Assembly (NCBI GenBank): GCA_963790775.1
Contig: CAWBPR010000020.1
Span: 3,809-67,808 of the forward strand
Source of the DNA: JASJBU01 sp963790775
GTDB lineage: Bacteria > Pseudomonadota > Gammaproteobacteria > Chromatiales > Chromatiaceae
Length of the DNA stretch: 64,000 nt
Direction of reading: 5' to 3'
The notes below the pieces were generated by a model that saw only the letters and a list, made by a program, of their open reading frames with translations, was not told the origin of the DNA and made no database searches. Numbering within the stretch: the first letter of the stretch is position 1; each line of letters starts with the position of its first letter. The translations under genes and the position numbers were made by a program. Positions 27,202-35,438 of the stretch are shown piece by piece.

Positions 27202-27476
27202 CGCCAGGCAGTTTTGCTCGGCCCTTGCGCTCATGTTTTGCAAGCTGCATGGCCACCGCCAGCGTATCCAGCCGTCCGTTTTGTTCCTGTGCTTCTATAA
27301 TCTGAGTTCATAGAGCTGCAAATTGATGGTAGGCAGATCATCCAGTTTCAAAGAATCCCATTTCCTGTACGGATCAGCCGATTTCAATGCATTGAATCTG
27401 CGTCGCGCCGGGCCTCGTAAAGGCAACAAGCGTAAAAAAGTTGTAACTAATCACCTGACTAAAAGGTTTCGTCCTC

Positions 27477-27656
27477 ATGACCCGACGTAAATGGCTCCTG
27501 CTGATTGTTTTGCTGCTGTTTGTTGCAGCCTTTTTCTATTTTGACCTGGGCCGCTTTCTGACCTTTGACTATCTCAAATCACAGCGCGACCAGCTGATCA
27601 CCTGGCGGCAGGCAGAGCCGTTGCTGGCGACTTGTTGGTGTTTTTTATCTACGTAG
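27477..27656 (+). CDS. TVP38-flavoprotein fusion, N-terminal fragment (frameshifted)
   Basis: The ATG at 27477 opens TRRKWLLLIVLLLFVAAFFY, then DLGRFLTFDYLKSQRDQLITW, the usual first transmembrane segment and linker of TVP38/TMEM64 proteins. The frame breaks near 27628-27632 (after AEPLLA) and stops at 27656, while the natural continuation LLVFFIYVAVTALSLPGAAV is in the frame starting at 27632. Together with the next two entries it formed one protein of about 710 residues. Confidence 0.65.
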   Translation: MTRRKWLLLIVLLLFVAAFFYFDLGRFLTFDYLKSQRDQLITWRQAEPLLATCWCFLST

Positions 27657-28645
27657 CGGTCACCGCACTTTCCCTGCCTGGTGCGGCAGTCATGACATTA
27701 GGCATAGGCGCGGTATTCGGTCTGCTGTGGGGACTGGTGCTGGTCTCCTTCGCCTCCACCATCGGCGCCACCCTGGCCTTTATGATCGCCCGTTTCATGC
27801 TGCGTGATTTCGTTCAGGACCGCTATGGTGATCGCCTGAAGTCGATTAACCAGGGAATAGAAAAGGATGGCGCCTTCTATCTCTTTACCCTGCGGCTGGT
27901 GCCTATCTTTCCTTTCTTTATTATCAATCTGCTCATGGGCCTGACGCCCATCCGCACTCTGACCTTTTATTGGGTGAGCCAGGTCGGCATGCTGGCAGGT
28001 ACGCTGGTGTACGTGAATGCAGGCACGCAACTGGCACAGCTGGAGTCCGCTGCGGGGATTCTCTCGCCCGGCCTGCTGGGTTCTTTCGTTCTCCTCGGGC
28101 TATTCCCTCTATTGGCCAAATGGATCGTCAGCCTGATCAAGTCCCGCATGGCCCTGCGTGGCTGGCAACGCCCGAAGCGTTTTGACCGAAATCTGATCGT
28201 GATCGGCGCCGGATCTGGCGGACTGGTGGCGTCCCTGATCGCAGCCGCTGTGAAGGCCAAGGTCACCCTGATCGAGAAGCACAAGATGGGCGGCGACTGC
28301 CTGAATACCGGCTGTGTGCCCTCCAAGGCGCTGATTCGATCATCCCGATTGCTGGCCCAGACACGTCGTGCGGAGGAGTGGGGCTTCGATAAGATCGACG
28401 TAAAGTTTGACTTTGCAACAGTCATGGAACGGGTGCAGCGGGTGATCAAAGAGGTAGAGCCGCACGACTCGGTGGAGCGCTATACGGGACTGGGCGTGGA
28501 GGTGATTGAAGCGGAGGCGCGAATTACCTCACCCTACAGTGTCGAGGTGAATGGTCGTGAGCTGACCACCCGTGGTATCGTTGTGGCCACCGGGGCGCAA
28601 CCCTATGCGCCGCCCATTCCCGGTCTCGAAAGCTGGACTACCTGA
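27632..28645 (+). CDS. TVP38/TMEM64 membrane domain fused to disulfide-oxidoreductase FAD domain (fragment)
   Basis: Residues 1-175 are the SNARE-associated/TVP38 membrane domain: LPGAAVMTLGIGAVFGLLWG, AFMIARFMLRDFV, RLVPIFPFFIINLLMG (the conserved FPFxxxNxxxG core). From about 187 a flavoprotein starts: NLIVIGAGSGGLVASLIAAA (FAD Rossmann), MGGDCLNTGCVPSKALI (redox disulfide C-x4-C as in mercuric reductase and Lpd relatives), TGAQPYAPPIPGLE. The frame is lost near 28632 and stops at 28645. Such membrane-flavoprotein fusions are known in gammaproteobacteria; the substrate is not established. Confidence 0.82.
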   Translation: MLVFFIYVAVTALSLPGAAVMTLGIGAVFGLLWGLVLVSFASTIGATLAFMIARFMLRDFVQDRYGDRLKSINQGIEKDGAFYLFTLRLVPIFPFFIINLLMGLTPIRTLTFYWVSQVGMLAGTLVYVNAGTQLAQLESAAGILSPGLLGSFVLLGLFPLLAKWIVSLIKSRMALRGWQRPKRFDRNLIVIGAGSGGLVASLIAAAVKAKVTLIEKHKMGGDCLNTGCVPSKALIRSSRLLAQTRRAEEWGFDKIDVKFDFATVMERVQRVIKEVEPHDSVERYTGLGVEVIEAEARITSPYSVEVNGRELTTRGIVVATGAQPYAPPIPGLESWTT

Positions 28646-29612
28646 CCTCCGACACGCATCTGGGCAGCTGCGGGAGTTGCCTGCCCGGTTATTGGTCTTG
28701 GGTGGAGGCCCCATCGGTTGCGAACTCTCCCAGGCATTCGCCCGCTTCGGCAGTCATGTCACCATCGTCGTGCGAGGTCCCAGGCTGATGCGGCGGGAGG
28801 ATGAGGATGTCTCCAATCTGGTTATGCAGCGCTTCATGGACGAGGGCATGGAGTTGTTGCTGAGTCACAAGGCCCTTGAGTTCAAGCAGGACGGTGGCGA
28901 GCGGCGTCTGATTTGTGAGAAGGATGGAAAGCAGCTTGAGGTGCCGTTCGATCAGGTGCTGGTTGCTGTGGGACGCCAGCCCAATACACAAGGTTATGGA
29001 TTGGAGGAGCTGGGTGTGTCGCTGAATCCCAATGGCACCATACAAACCAATGAATACCTGCAGACCAATATCCCAACCCTCTATGCCTGTGGTGATGTGG
29101 CGGGTCCCTATCAGTTTACCCATGTCGCGGGTCACCAGGCCTGGTATGCTTCGGTGAATGCCCTGTTTGGCAGTTTCAGGAAATTCAAGGTGGATTATTC
29201 CGTGATACCCTTTGCGACCTTCACCGACCCTGAGGTGGCGAGAGTGGGGCTGAACGAGCAGGAGGCTAAGCAGCAGGGCATTGCCTACGAAGTGACAAAG
29301 TTTGATCTGGCGGAGCTTGATCGCGCGATTGCAGAGGGGGAAGCGCACGGTATGGTCAAGGTGCTGACTGTGCCCGGCAGGGATAAGGTGCTGGGCGCCT
29401 GCATCGTTGGCGAGAATGCTGGTGAACTGATCGGAGAATTTACCACCGCCATGAAACATGGTTTCGGTCTGAACAAGATCCTTGGCACCATTCATATCTA
29501 CCCGACGCTGTTCGAGGCGAATAAGTATGCGGCGGGCGTCTGGAAAAAGGCACATGCGCCACAGCAACTGCTGCGTTGGGTGGAACGCTTGCATACCTGG
29601 TTGCGCAGCTAG
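28572..29612 (+). CDS. Disulfide oxidoreductase domain of the TVP38 fusion, C-terminal fragment
   Basis: Authentic sequence resumes near 28670 with LRELPARLLVLGGGPIGCEL (NAD(P)H Rossmann), then VAVGRQPNTQGYGLEELGVS, TLYACGDVAGPYQFTH (FAD contact) and the dimerisation domain ending TIHIYPTLFEANKYAAGVW. Between 28632 and 28668 the reading LDYLTSD sits in a third frame, so two indels lie in this short stretch. The C-terminal His of mercuric-reductase-like enzymes appears in IHIYPT. No mer genes are near, so mercury reduction is not implied. Confidence 0.82.
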   Translation: MVSLWPPGRNPMRRPFPVSKAGLPDLRHASGQLRELPARLLVLGGGPIGCELSQAFARFGSHVTIVVRGPRLMRREDEDVSNLVMQRFMDEGMELLLSHKALEFKQDGGERRLICEKDGKQLEVPFDQVLVAVGRQPNTQGYGLEELGVSLNPNGTIQTNEYLQTNIPTLYACGDVAGPYQFTHVAGHQAWYASVNALFGSFRKFKVDYSVIPFATFTDPEVARVGLNEQEAKQQGIAYEVTKFDLAELDRAIAEGEAHGMVKVLTVPGRDKVLGACIVGENAGELIGEFTTAMKHGFGLNKILGTIHIYPTLFEANKYAAGVWKKAHAPQQLLRWVERLHTWLRS

Positions 29613-29695
29613 CAATTGGCGCTTTCCGCTCGGGCGATCTGTGATATTCTGACAAAATTAGGAATAGGTTTACTGATATTTGCAGGGGTGGCTAC

Positions 29696-30397
29696 ATGTT
29701 GTTTTATCGGGTGCTTCTTATCTCGTTGCTATTCATCGCACTCTCCTGTCAGGCCGGGGAGACAGCCTGGCAGGGAGCACTCAAGGATGGCAGCCAGATC
29801 GCTATCGATCCGCTCACCAATAAGGTGACGCGCAACTGGCAGGGAGAATCCAGTCAGCTGTGGGATGGGGTGCATCATCTGGACAATGGAGCGGTGATCA
29901 TCGTACGCGACGGCATCGTGGTCAGGGATCAGGCGATTATCAGGATTCAGCAGGAGCAGGAGATCAAGCAGCTTGAGGAGGCCTGCGTGTTGTTGGTGCG
30001 CAAGGTCTGTGGTCCACGAGATGAGTGTGACAGCCATCCGGCTTGTGATCCCGCCAGGCAACTGCTTGCCCTGGAGCAGGAAGAGCTTCGCAGCAGCTGG
30101 TCGAACGCCACCCCGGAAAGCGCCAAACAATGTTTGGAGGCGATGCATGACGAGACCTTTTTCAAGGTATGCACCAAGCGCAATGCTGGTGTGCCCCTTT
30201 CGCCCTGTGAAAAGCTGCAGCGTCAGGTGTGTGGCGAGACGAACCAGTGTGCCGATTCCGATGCCTGCAATGTCACTGCACAGCTGCTGAAGATGGAGAC
30301 CGAGGACCGCTATGCCGCGCCTGGTGATTTTGCGCATGCCAGCCAACAGTGCAGCGATGTGCTCAACGATGATGGCTTTTTCAGTCCGTGCAAGTAG
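29696..30397 (+). CDS. Secreted Cys-rich protein with duplicated six-cysteine repeat
   Basis: 233 residues: signal peptide MLFYRVLLISLLFIALSCQA, a beta-rich N-terminal part (about 22-85) and two homologous repeats. Repeat 1 (about 97-160) and repeat 2 (about 171-232) both follow C-x7-C-x5-C-x5-C, a spacer rich in Leu/Glu, then C-x12-C: ACVLLVRKVCGPRDEC with CLEAMHDETFFKVC, and PCEKLQRQVCGETNQC with CSDVLNDDGFFSPC. Six cysteines per repeat imply three disulfides each in the periplasm. I do not recognise a named family. It follows the flavoprotein fusion by 84 bp. Confidence 0.72.
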   Translation: MLFYRVLLISLLFIALSCQAGETAWQGALKDGSQIAIDPLTNKVTRNWQGESSQLWDGVHHLDNGAVIIVRDGIVVRDQAIIRIQQEQEIKQLEEACVLLVRKVCGPRDECDSHPACDPARQLLALEQEELRSSWSNATPESAKQCLEAMHDETFFKVCTKRNAGVPLSPCEKLQRQVCGETNQCADSDACNVTAQLLKMETEDRYAAPGDFAHASQQCSDVLNDDGFFSPCK

Positions 30398-30604
30398 GTA
30401 CGGAGGGCGGTTAAGCCTGATTTGGTCAAGATCAAAGGCACTGTATGGGTGATTTCAAGGGAGTGTATTTTGATATTACTGTGTATAAAGTCGCGTCTCT
30501 GCAGGTCAATCGAAGCAAGATGCTACAATGCAAGAACTGACCACAATCACATTTCTACACAGACCCGGTTTCCCGAGCCTATGTAATTTGCCATTTGATA
30601 TCAG

Positions 30605-31000
30605 TTACCTGTTGTAAGGGTTATTTCCCCCTCTGTCATCATCATGCCTTTCATGTCCATAGCGATATTTCGGCTTGTTATGTCTGTTGTGTTTGTATTC
30701 CGTGATCTGGTCGCTGAGTCTGTCCAGTTCATTTTCGAGCCTATATCTTTCTTTGCGCGACAGACGGCCGTCTTCCCGGAACTCCCGAGCTAGTCGGTGA
30801 ATCCGGTGTTGTTGTTGCTCCAGTTCCTTTGCCTCCTTCCGGCTTAGTTCATGGGTTCTAATGCCATGCTCGATTCGTTGATCTAATTGTTGCATACGCT
30901 CCCTGAATCCATCATACCGATCGCTATGGCCAGCATAGGCAGGTATCGCAACCAGTAAACAAAGGGTGGTAGTAAAAAATGCTTTGGTCAGTGTCTTCAT
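30605..31000 (-). CDS. Small secreted charged helical protein
   Basis: 131 residues from ATG 31000 with GGAGA upstream. Signal peptide (KAFFTTTLCLLVAIPAYA, cleavage after AYA) and a mature chain of highly charged helix (ERMQQLDQRIEHGIRTHELS, RKEAKELEQQQHRIHRLARE) ending in a His/Arg/Asp-rich tail (KYRYGHERHDDDRGG). The pattern with LSRKEAKELEQQQ and LSRKERYRLENELDRLS looks like a repeated EF-hand-free calcium- or metal-sensing helix pair, but no family is assigned. Confidence 0.68.
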   Translation of the reverse strand: MKTLTKAFFTTTLCLLVAIPAYAGHSDRYDGFRERMQQLDQRIEHGIRTHELSRKEAKELEQQQHRIHRLAREFREDGRLSRKERYRLENELDRLSDQITEYKHNRHNKPKYRYGHERHDDDRGGNNPYNR

Positions 31001-31497
31001 GGTCTGTCTCCAGTGTGTTATCGGATCACGGGTACAGATTAAGGGAGACAAACTGAACGCTCACTTAATGGAATCGATCTTTTACATTATGGTGTTAACC
31101 CTATCTAACATTGGCAGCACACAATAAAAAGGAGACCAGGGGACAGTAGCGGCTTGGCAATGCCGCACATTCTAGCGAGTGTAAGTTCCGTGCGAGGAGC
31201 GCAGAGGGTCAATATTCTCATCGTAACATCAGAACGTCTCAGTTTTCGCACCATTGCATCCTGTGTCGGTGAAGTATATTTGGTGCTATGGCAATGCATT
31301 ATCAAATCGAATTTTCAGGGGGGGGCTGTGTAACGTGTTGTCTGGCGGTGAAACGCCCGATGGGGATTTCTCCAAGAGCACGCGCCAACTGAATGGGGTG
31401 TAAAGTTTGTCTTAGTTACATGACCGTTGTAACTGGCGATCCATGAATCACATTCTAAATTGTTCCAGGAATGCTCATCAGGGCCATATATATTCGG
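31001..31497. other. Gap upstream of the arsenic operon
   Basis: No supported gene. Short frames such as 31105-31305 (minus) lack domain or ribosome-binding evidence. Base composition shifts from AT-rich to GC-rich around 31140-31210 and back, which could be debris of an insertion, but I cannot name it. Confidence 0.35.
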
Positions 31498-31526
31498 TTG
31501 ACGATATATATGATATGCGATATATA
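31498..31526 (+). promoter_or_regulatory. arsR promoter and likely ArsR operator
   Basis: TTGACG at 31498-31503, a 17-bp spacer and TATATA at 31521-31526 form a strong sigma-70 promoter. The spacer and flanks hold repeated ATATAT blocks (CGATATATAT twice, and an upstream CATATATATTCGG), forming imperfect dyads expected for ArsR-family binding over the promoter. Transcription would start near 31533, at the arsR start codon. Confidence 0.6.
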
Positions 31527-31533
31527 TAGTCGC

Positions 31534-31887
31534 GTGAATATACTTCCATCAACCCTTTTTGCCTCGATCACCCACGACACACGTCTTCGTTCTCTGTTGC
31601 TGTTGCATGAATACGATGAACTCTGTGTGTGCGAACTCACCCACGCCATCGGTGCTTCCCAGCCGCATATGTCCCGTCATCTCGGCCAGCTTCGTGAGGC
31701 GGGTCTGGTGACCGACCGGCGCGAAGGCCTTTGGATCTACTACCGAATCAACCCCGATCTACCAAAGTGGGTGAACAACATTCTGTGGGAGACGGCTGAA
31801 GGTGTGAAAGGCATGGCGCCTTACTCTGATGATTTGACGGCTCTAAAAAAGATGCCGAATCGACCGGAAGCGCCTCGCTGTGCATGA
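31534..31887 (+). CDS. arsR: ArsR-family metalloregulator
   Basis: 117 residues from a GTG at 31534; the frame extends upstream to 31471 but that part overlaps the promoter. Winged helix-turn-helix: PSTLFASITHDTRLRSLLLL, YDELCVCELTHAIGASQPHM (Cys-Val-Cys sensor site on helix 3), SRHLGQLREAGLVTDRREGL. The ELCVCEL motif is the As(III)/Sb(III)-binding site of classical ArsR. It heads the arsenic operon and should repress it until As(III) binds. The start lies almost at the predicted transcription start, so the mRNA may be leaderless. Confidence 0.88.
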   Translation: MNILPSTLFASITHDTRLRSLLLLHEYDELCVCELTHAIGASQPHMSRHLGQLREAGLVTDRREGLWIYYRINPDLPKWVNNILWETAEGVKGMAPYSDDLTALKKMPNRPEAPRCA

Positions 31888-31903
31888 AAGAAGATAATAG
31901 AAG

Positions 31904-32140
31904 ATGAAACAGATCAAGGTATTGGGTTCAGGCTGCAAAAAGTGCGAAACAACCGCCAATCTGATCAAGATTGCCGCACAGCAGGCAGGCACTGAAATAG
32001 AACTGGTGAAGGTGACAGATGTAGCCGAAATCATGGGCTATGGCGTGATGTCTACACCGGGGGTAGTGGTGGATGGCAAGTTGGTCCATGCTGGAGGCTT
32101 GCCCGGCCCCGATCTGATTCGCCAATGGGTTAGTGAATAA
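31904..32140 (+). CDS. Small thioredoxin-fold redox-active disulfide protein
   Basis: 78 residues. IKVLGSGCKKCETTANL carries a CxxC (CKKC) at the start of helix 1, and VMSTPGVVVDGKLVHAGGLP gives the cis-Pro loop, the signature of the redox-active disulfide protein 2 family. It lies 16 bp after arsR and 23 bp before the GAPDH gene, in the operon. Such proteins often accompany COG0701 permeases such as the one at the end of this operon. Likely thiol transfer in arsenic handling; direct evidence is absent. Confidence 0.85.
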   Translation: MKQIKVLGSGCKKCETTANLIKIAAQQAGTEIELVKVTDVAEIMGYGVMSTPGVVVDGKLVHAGGLPGPDLIRQWVSE

Positions 32141-32163
32141 CAAATAAACTGGGGAAAAACAAC

Positions 32164-33165
32164 ATGACAGTGCGGATTGGGATTAACGGCTTCGGCCGCA
32201 TGGGACGACTTGGCTTGCGTGCTGGTTGGGCTAGACCAGAGCTGGAGTTTGCACGCATCAACGAGATTGCTACCGATGCAACGGGTTCAGCGCATCTGCT
32301 CAAATTCGACTCGGCGCACGGCACCTGGGGGCCTGACTGCAGCAGTGACGGCGATAGAGTGCTGGTCGATGGCCATGCAATGGACTACTCGTCGCATAAT
32401 ACGATTGCAGAGGGCGACTGGTCCGGTTGTGACATCGTTATCGAGGCTACCGGAAAGCATCACAAAAAGCCGGATTCACTCAAGGCCTATTTCGACCAGG
32501 GTGTAAAAAAGGTGATTGTGGCAGCGCCCACTGAAGGCGCGCTCAACATAGTCTATGGCATCAACGACGCTCAATACGACCCTGCGGTGCACCATCTGCT
32601 GACCGCCGCATCCTGCACCACCAACTGCCTGGCCCCTGTGGTCAAGGTGATGCACGAGAAGATCGGCATCCTGCACGGCTGCATGACCACCATTCATGAC
32701 ATCACCAATACCCAGACCATCGTGGATAAGGGACACAAAGACCTGCGCCGGGCGCGTGCCTGTGGGAATTCTCTCATCCCCACCTCCACAGGGTCGGCCA
32801 AGGCGATCACCAAGATCTTCCCGGAGCTGGAGGGCAAACTGAATGGCCATGCAGTGCGGGTGCCTCTGCTCAACGCTTCGCTGACTGATTTCGTGTTTGA
32901 AGCGGCGCGGCCGGTTACAGCGGAAGAGGTCAACGGCTATTTCAAAGCGGCGGCGGATGGCGAATTGAAGGGCATTCTGGGGTACGAGGAGAGACCACTG
33001 GTATCGGTGGATTACCTGAATGACCCGCGCTCCTCGATTGTCGATGCGCTCTCCACCATGGTGATCGACGGGACACAAGTGAAAATCTATGCCTGGTATG
33101 ACAATGAGTGGGGCTATGTGAACCGCATGCTGGATCTGGTGCAGAAAGTTGCAGCCAGTCTCTGA
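32164..33165 (+). CDS. ArsJ-associated glyceraldehyde-3-phosphate dehydrogenase
   Basis: 333 residues: NAD-binding GINGFGRMGRLGLRAG, catalytic SCTTNCLAPVVKVM with Cys151, and the catalytic-domain TGSAKAITKIFPELEGKLNG. Placement directly before arsJ identifies the arsenate-specific paralogue. Known chemistry: with arsenate in place of phosphate, GAPDH forms 1-arseno-3-phosphoglycerate, which ArsJ exports, giving As(V) resistance. It is 18 bp from arsJ. GHKDLRRARACGNSLIP near 190-205 differs from the glycolytic enzyme's usual DWRGGRAAS loop, as in other ArsJ-linked enzymes. Confidence 0.92.
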   Translation: MTVRIGINGFGRMGRLGLRAGWARPELEFARINEIATDATGSAHLLKFDSAHGTWGPDCSSDGDRVLVDGHAMDYSSHNTIAEGDWSGCDIVIEATGKHHKKPDSLKAYFDQGVKKVIVAAPTEGALNIVYGINDAQYDPAVHHLLTAASCTTNCLAPVVKVMHEKIGILHGCMTTIHDITNTQTIVDKGHKDLRRARACGNSLIPTSTGSAKAITKIFPELEGKLNGHAVRVPLLNASLTDFVFEAARPVTAEEVNGYFKAAADGELKGILGYEERPLVSVDYLNDPRSSIVDALSTMVIDGTQVKIYAWYDNEWGYVNRMLDLVQKVAASL

Positions 33166-33183
33166 TCGAAGTTTGAGTCGATT

Positions 33184-34407
33184 ATGCAAAGCGGGATACG
33201 CAACTACCTGATCGTCACCGGGGGCTACTGGGCCTTTACCATCACTGATGGCGCGATTCGCATGCTGGTGGTGCTCTATTTCCACCTGTTGGGCTATTCG
33301 CCCTTCGAGGTGGCGATGTTGTTCCTTTTCTACGAGTTTTTCGGCATCGTTACCAATCTGGTGGGCGGCTGGCTGGGGGCGCGCATCGGGTTGAATCTGA
33401 CCATGCACATCGGCATGGGGATGCAGGTGGTGGCGTTGCTGCTGCTGACGGTACCGGATGTCTGGCTGTCGGTGCCCTATGTGATGCTGGCGCAGGCGCT
33501 GTCCGGTATCGCCAAGGACCTCAACAAGATGTCCGCCAAAGCCAGTGTGAAAACACTCACCGGCGACGGCGGCGAGTCGAAGCTGTTTAAATATGTCGCG
33601 GTGTTGACGGGCTCGAAGAATGCGCTCAAGGGAGCGGGTTTCTTTGTCGGAGGGTTGCTGCTGCAGTGGATTGGATTCCGCGGTGCGCTCGTGGTACTTG
33701 CCGGACTGTTGCTCGTGGTCCTTGTGGTGACTGTCATCCTGCTCCCGTCCGGGGTCGGCAAGATGAAGTCGAAGCCAAAGTTCACCCAGGTATTCTCCAA
33801 ACGATCTGAAATCAACTGGTTGTCAGCCGCGCGTTTCTTTCTGTTCGGTTCGCGGGATGTCTGGTTCGTGGTCGGCTTGCCGGTTTTCCTCTCCTCGGTG
33901 CTGGAATGGAATCACACCCAGGTCGGCGGATTTCTTGCGCTGTGGGTGATCGGTTACGGCTTTGTGCAGGCTTCGGCCCCACGTCTGATCCGCCGCAGTC
34001 ACCACGGCAGGGGGCCGGGCGGTGGAACGGCCCGTGGCTGGGCGTTTTTGCTGGCACTGTTTCCGCTTGGGATCGCCCTGGCGTTAGGGCAGGGATGGGA
34101 CCCGGCAACAGTTCTGATCGCTGGTCTGATCCTCTTCGGGATCGTGTTCGCCATCAATTCGGCGGTGCACTCTTATCTGATCCTGGCCTACTCGGATTTT
34201 GATAAGGTCTCCATGAACGTCGGCTTCTACTACATGGCGAATGCCGGTGGTCGCCTGGCGGGGACGGTGCTGTCCGGCTGGGCCTATCAGGTGTACGGCC
34301 TCGAGGGTTGCCTGTGGCTGTCGGCTGGCTTCGTGCTGGCGGCGGGGCTGTTGTCGCTGAAGTTACCCGAAGTGTCTTCCGGCAAGCCGGAGTCTGCGGT
34401 TGTTTGA
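33184..34407 (+). CDS. arsJ: ArsJ organoarsenical efflux permease (MFS)
   Basis: 407 residues with about 11-12 membrane segments, beginning NYLIVTGGYWAFTITDGAIR with the ArsJ-type N-terminus, then LFLFYEFFGIVTNLVGGWLG and a long central loop. Exports 1-arseno-3-phosphoglycerate made by the preceding enzyme. The tail overlaps the next gene by 8 bp. The GAPDH-arsJ pair makes the assignment firm. Confidence 0.92.
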   Translation: MQSGIRNYLIVTGGYWAFTITDGAIRMLVVLYFHLLGYSPFEVAMLFLFYEFFGIVTNLVGGWLGARIGLNLTMHIGMGMQVVALLLLTVPDVWLSVPYVMLAQALSGIAKDLNKMSAKASVKTLTGDGGESKLFKYVAVLTGSKNALKGAGFFVGGLLLQWIGFRGALVVLAGLLLVVLVVTVILLPSGVGKMKSKPKFTQVFSKRSEINWLSAARFFLFGSRDVWFVVGLPVFLSSVLEWNHTQVGGFLALWVIGYGFVQASAPRLIRRSHHGRGPGGGTARGWAFLLALFPLGIALALGQGWDPATVLIAGLILFGIVFAINSAVHSYLILAYSDFDKVSMNVGFYYMANAGGRLAGTVLSGWAYQVYGLEGCLWLSAGFVLAAGLLSLKLPEVSSGKPESAVV

Positions 34408-35377
34408 TGCCCTTGCCAGTCTGCTCGTTTATCAGGGTCTCGGATTAGACCCGGCCTCGCAGCTCGGCTCGGCGCTGCACTTCTTCGTCATGGACACAAC
34501 CAAGATCTTCGCCCTGTTGGTGATCATCATCTACCTCATGGGCCTGCTGCGGGCACTGCTCTCACCAGAGCGGGTACGTGAGTTCGTGCGTGACCGACCC
34601 GACTGGCAGGCGCGCGGTCTTGCGGTGTCCCTGGGAGCGGTTACGCCTTTTTGCTCCTGCTCCTCCGTGCCGTTGTTCATCGGCTTTGTCGAAGCCGGTA
34701 TCCCCTTGGGCGTGACCTTCTCCTTCCTCATCGCCAGTCCCATGATCAACGAGGTGGCCGCGGTCATTCTGGTTGGTATCCTGGGCTGGAAACTCGCTGC
34801 TTTGTACGTTGCAGCGGGGTTGCTGGTGGCCTGGTTCGGCGGTATCGTGATGCAGGCGTTCAAGCCGGAGCGGTGGGTTGAGGAATACGTCTGGAAGGTC
34901 CAGATGGGGCAGGCGGACCTGCCGGCGCCTGACAAGTCATTTATCGGGCGGCATCGCTATGCGCTGGCCGAAGTACAGGAGATCGTCGGTCGGATCTGGA
35001 AGTGGGTGTTCCTGGGCATCGGAGTGGGGGCGCTTTTTCACGGATACGTACCTGAAAACTGGGTAGCGGAACATCTGGCGGGGGGCAATTGGTACGATGT
35101 GCCTACTGCCGTGGCACTGGGTATTCCGCTGTATGCGAATGCCACCGGCATCATCCCGGTGGCCGAAGCGATGTTGTCCAAAGGTGTGGCGATCGGTACG
35201 ACGTTGGCATTGATGATGAGTGTCGCGGCGCTCTCGTTGCCGGAGCTGTTGATTCTGCGCAAGGTCATCAAGTGGCAGGCCCTGGCGTTGTTTGTCGGGG
35301 TGCTGGCGATAGCCTTTCTTATCGTAGGCTGGAGCTTCAACGCGATCAGCAGCAACTTGAGTGCCTTTACGGCTTAG
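34400..35377 (+). CDS. COG0701-type permease, arsenic operon
   Basis: 325 residues from a TTG at 34400, overlapping the arsJ end. Nine or so membrane segments. The diagnostic TPFCSCSSVPLFIGF (Cys pair) near residue 80 and SFLIASPMINEV follow the DUF318/COG0701 permease family that includes ArsP. A second conserved block is GIPLYANATGIIPVAEA. ArsP members export trivalent organoarsenicals; other members have unproven substrates. The operon position next to the CKKC protein agrees with the common permease-thioredoxin pairing. Confidence 0.85.
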   Translation: MFDALASLLVYQGLGLDPASQLGSALHFFVMDTTKIFALLVIIIYLMGLLRALLSPERVREFVRDRPDWQARGLAVSLGAVTPFCSCSSVPLFIGFVEAGIPLGVTFSFLIASPMINEVAAVILVGILGWKLAALYVAAGLLVAWFGGIVMQAFKPERWVEEYVWKVQMGQADLPAPDKSFIGRHRYALAEVQEIVGRIWKWVFLGIGVGALFHGYVPENWVAEHLAGGNWYDVPTAVALGIPLYANATGIIPVAEAMLSKGVAIGTTLALMMSVAALSLPELLILRKVIKWQALALFVGVLAIAFLIVGWSFNAISSNLSAFTA

Positions 35378-35438
35378 CCGTGAGTGACGGAAACAGGGCG
35401 GGTCGATAGTCAGTGAAAAGCTGTCCCCATATACCTCC

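Noticed and set aside
31105..31305. 66-codon minus-strand frame in the gap before arsR
   Set aside because: Basic, Leu/Cys-rich sequence without domain or ribosome binding site; most likely non-coding.
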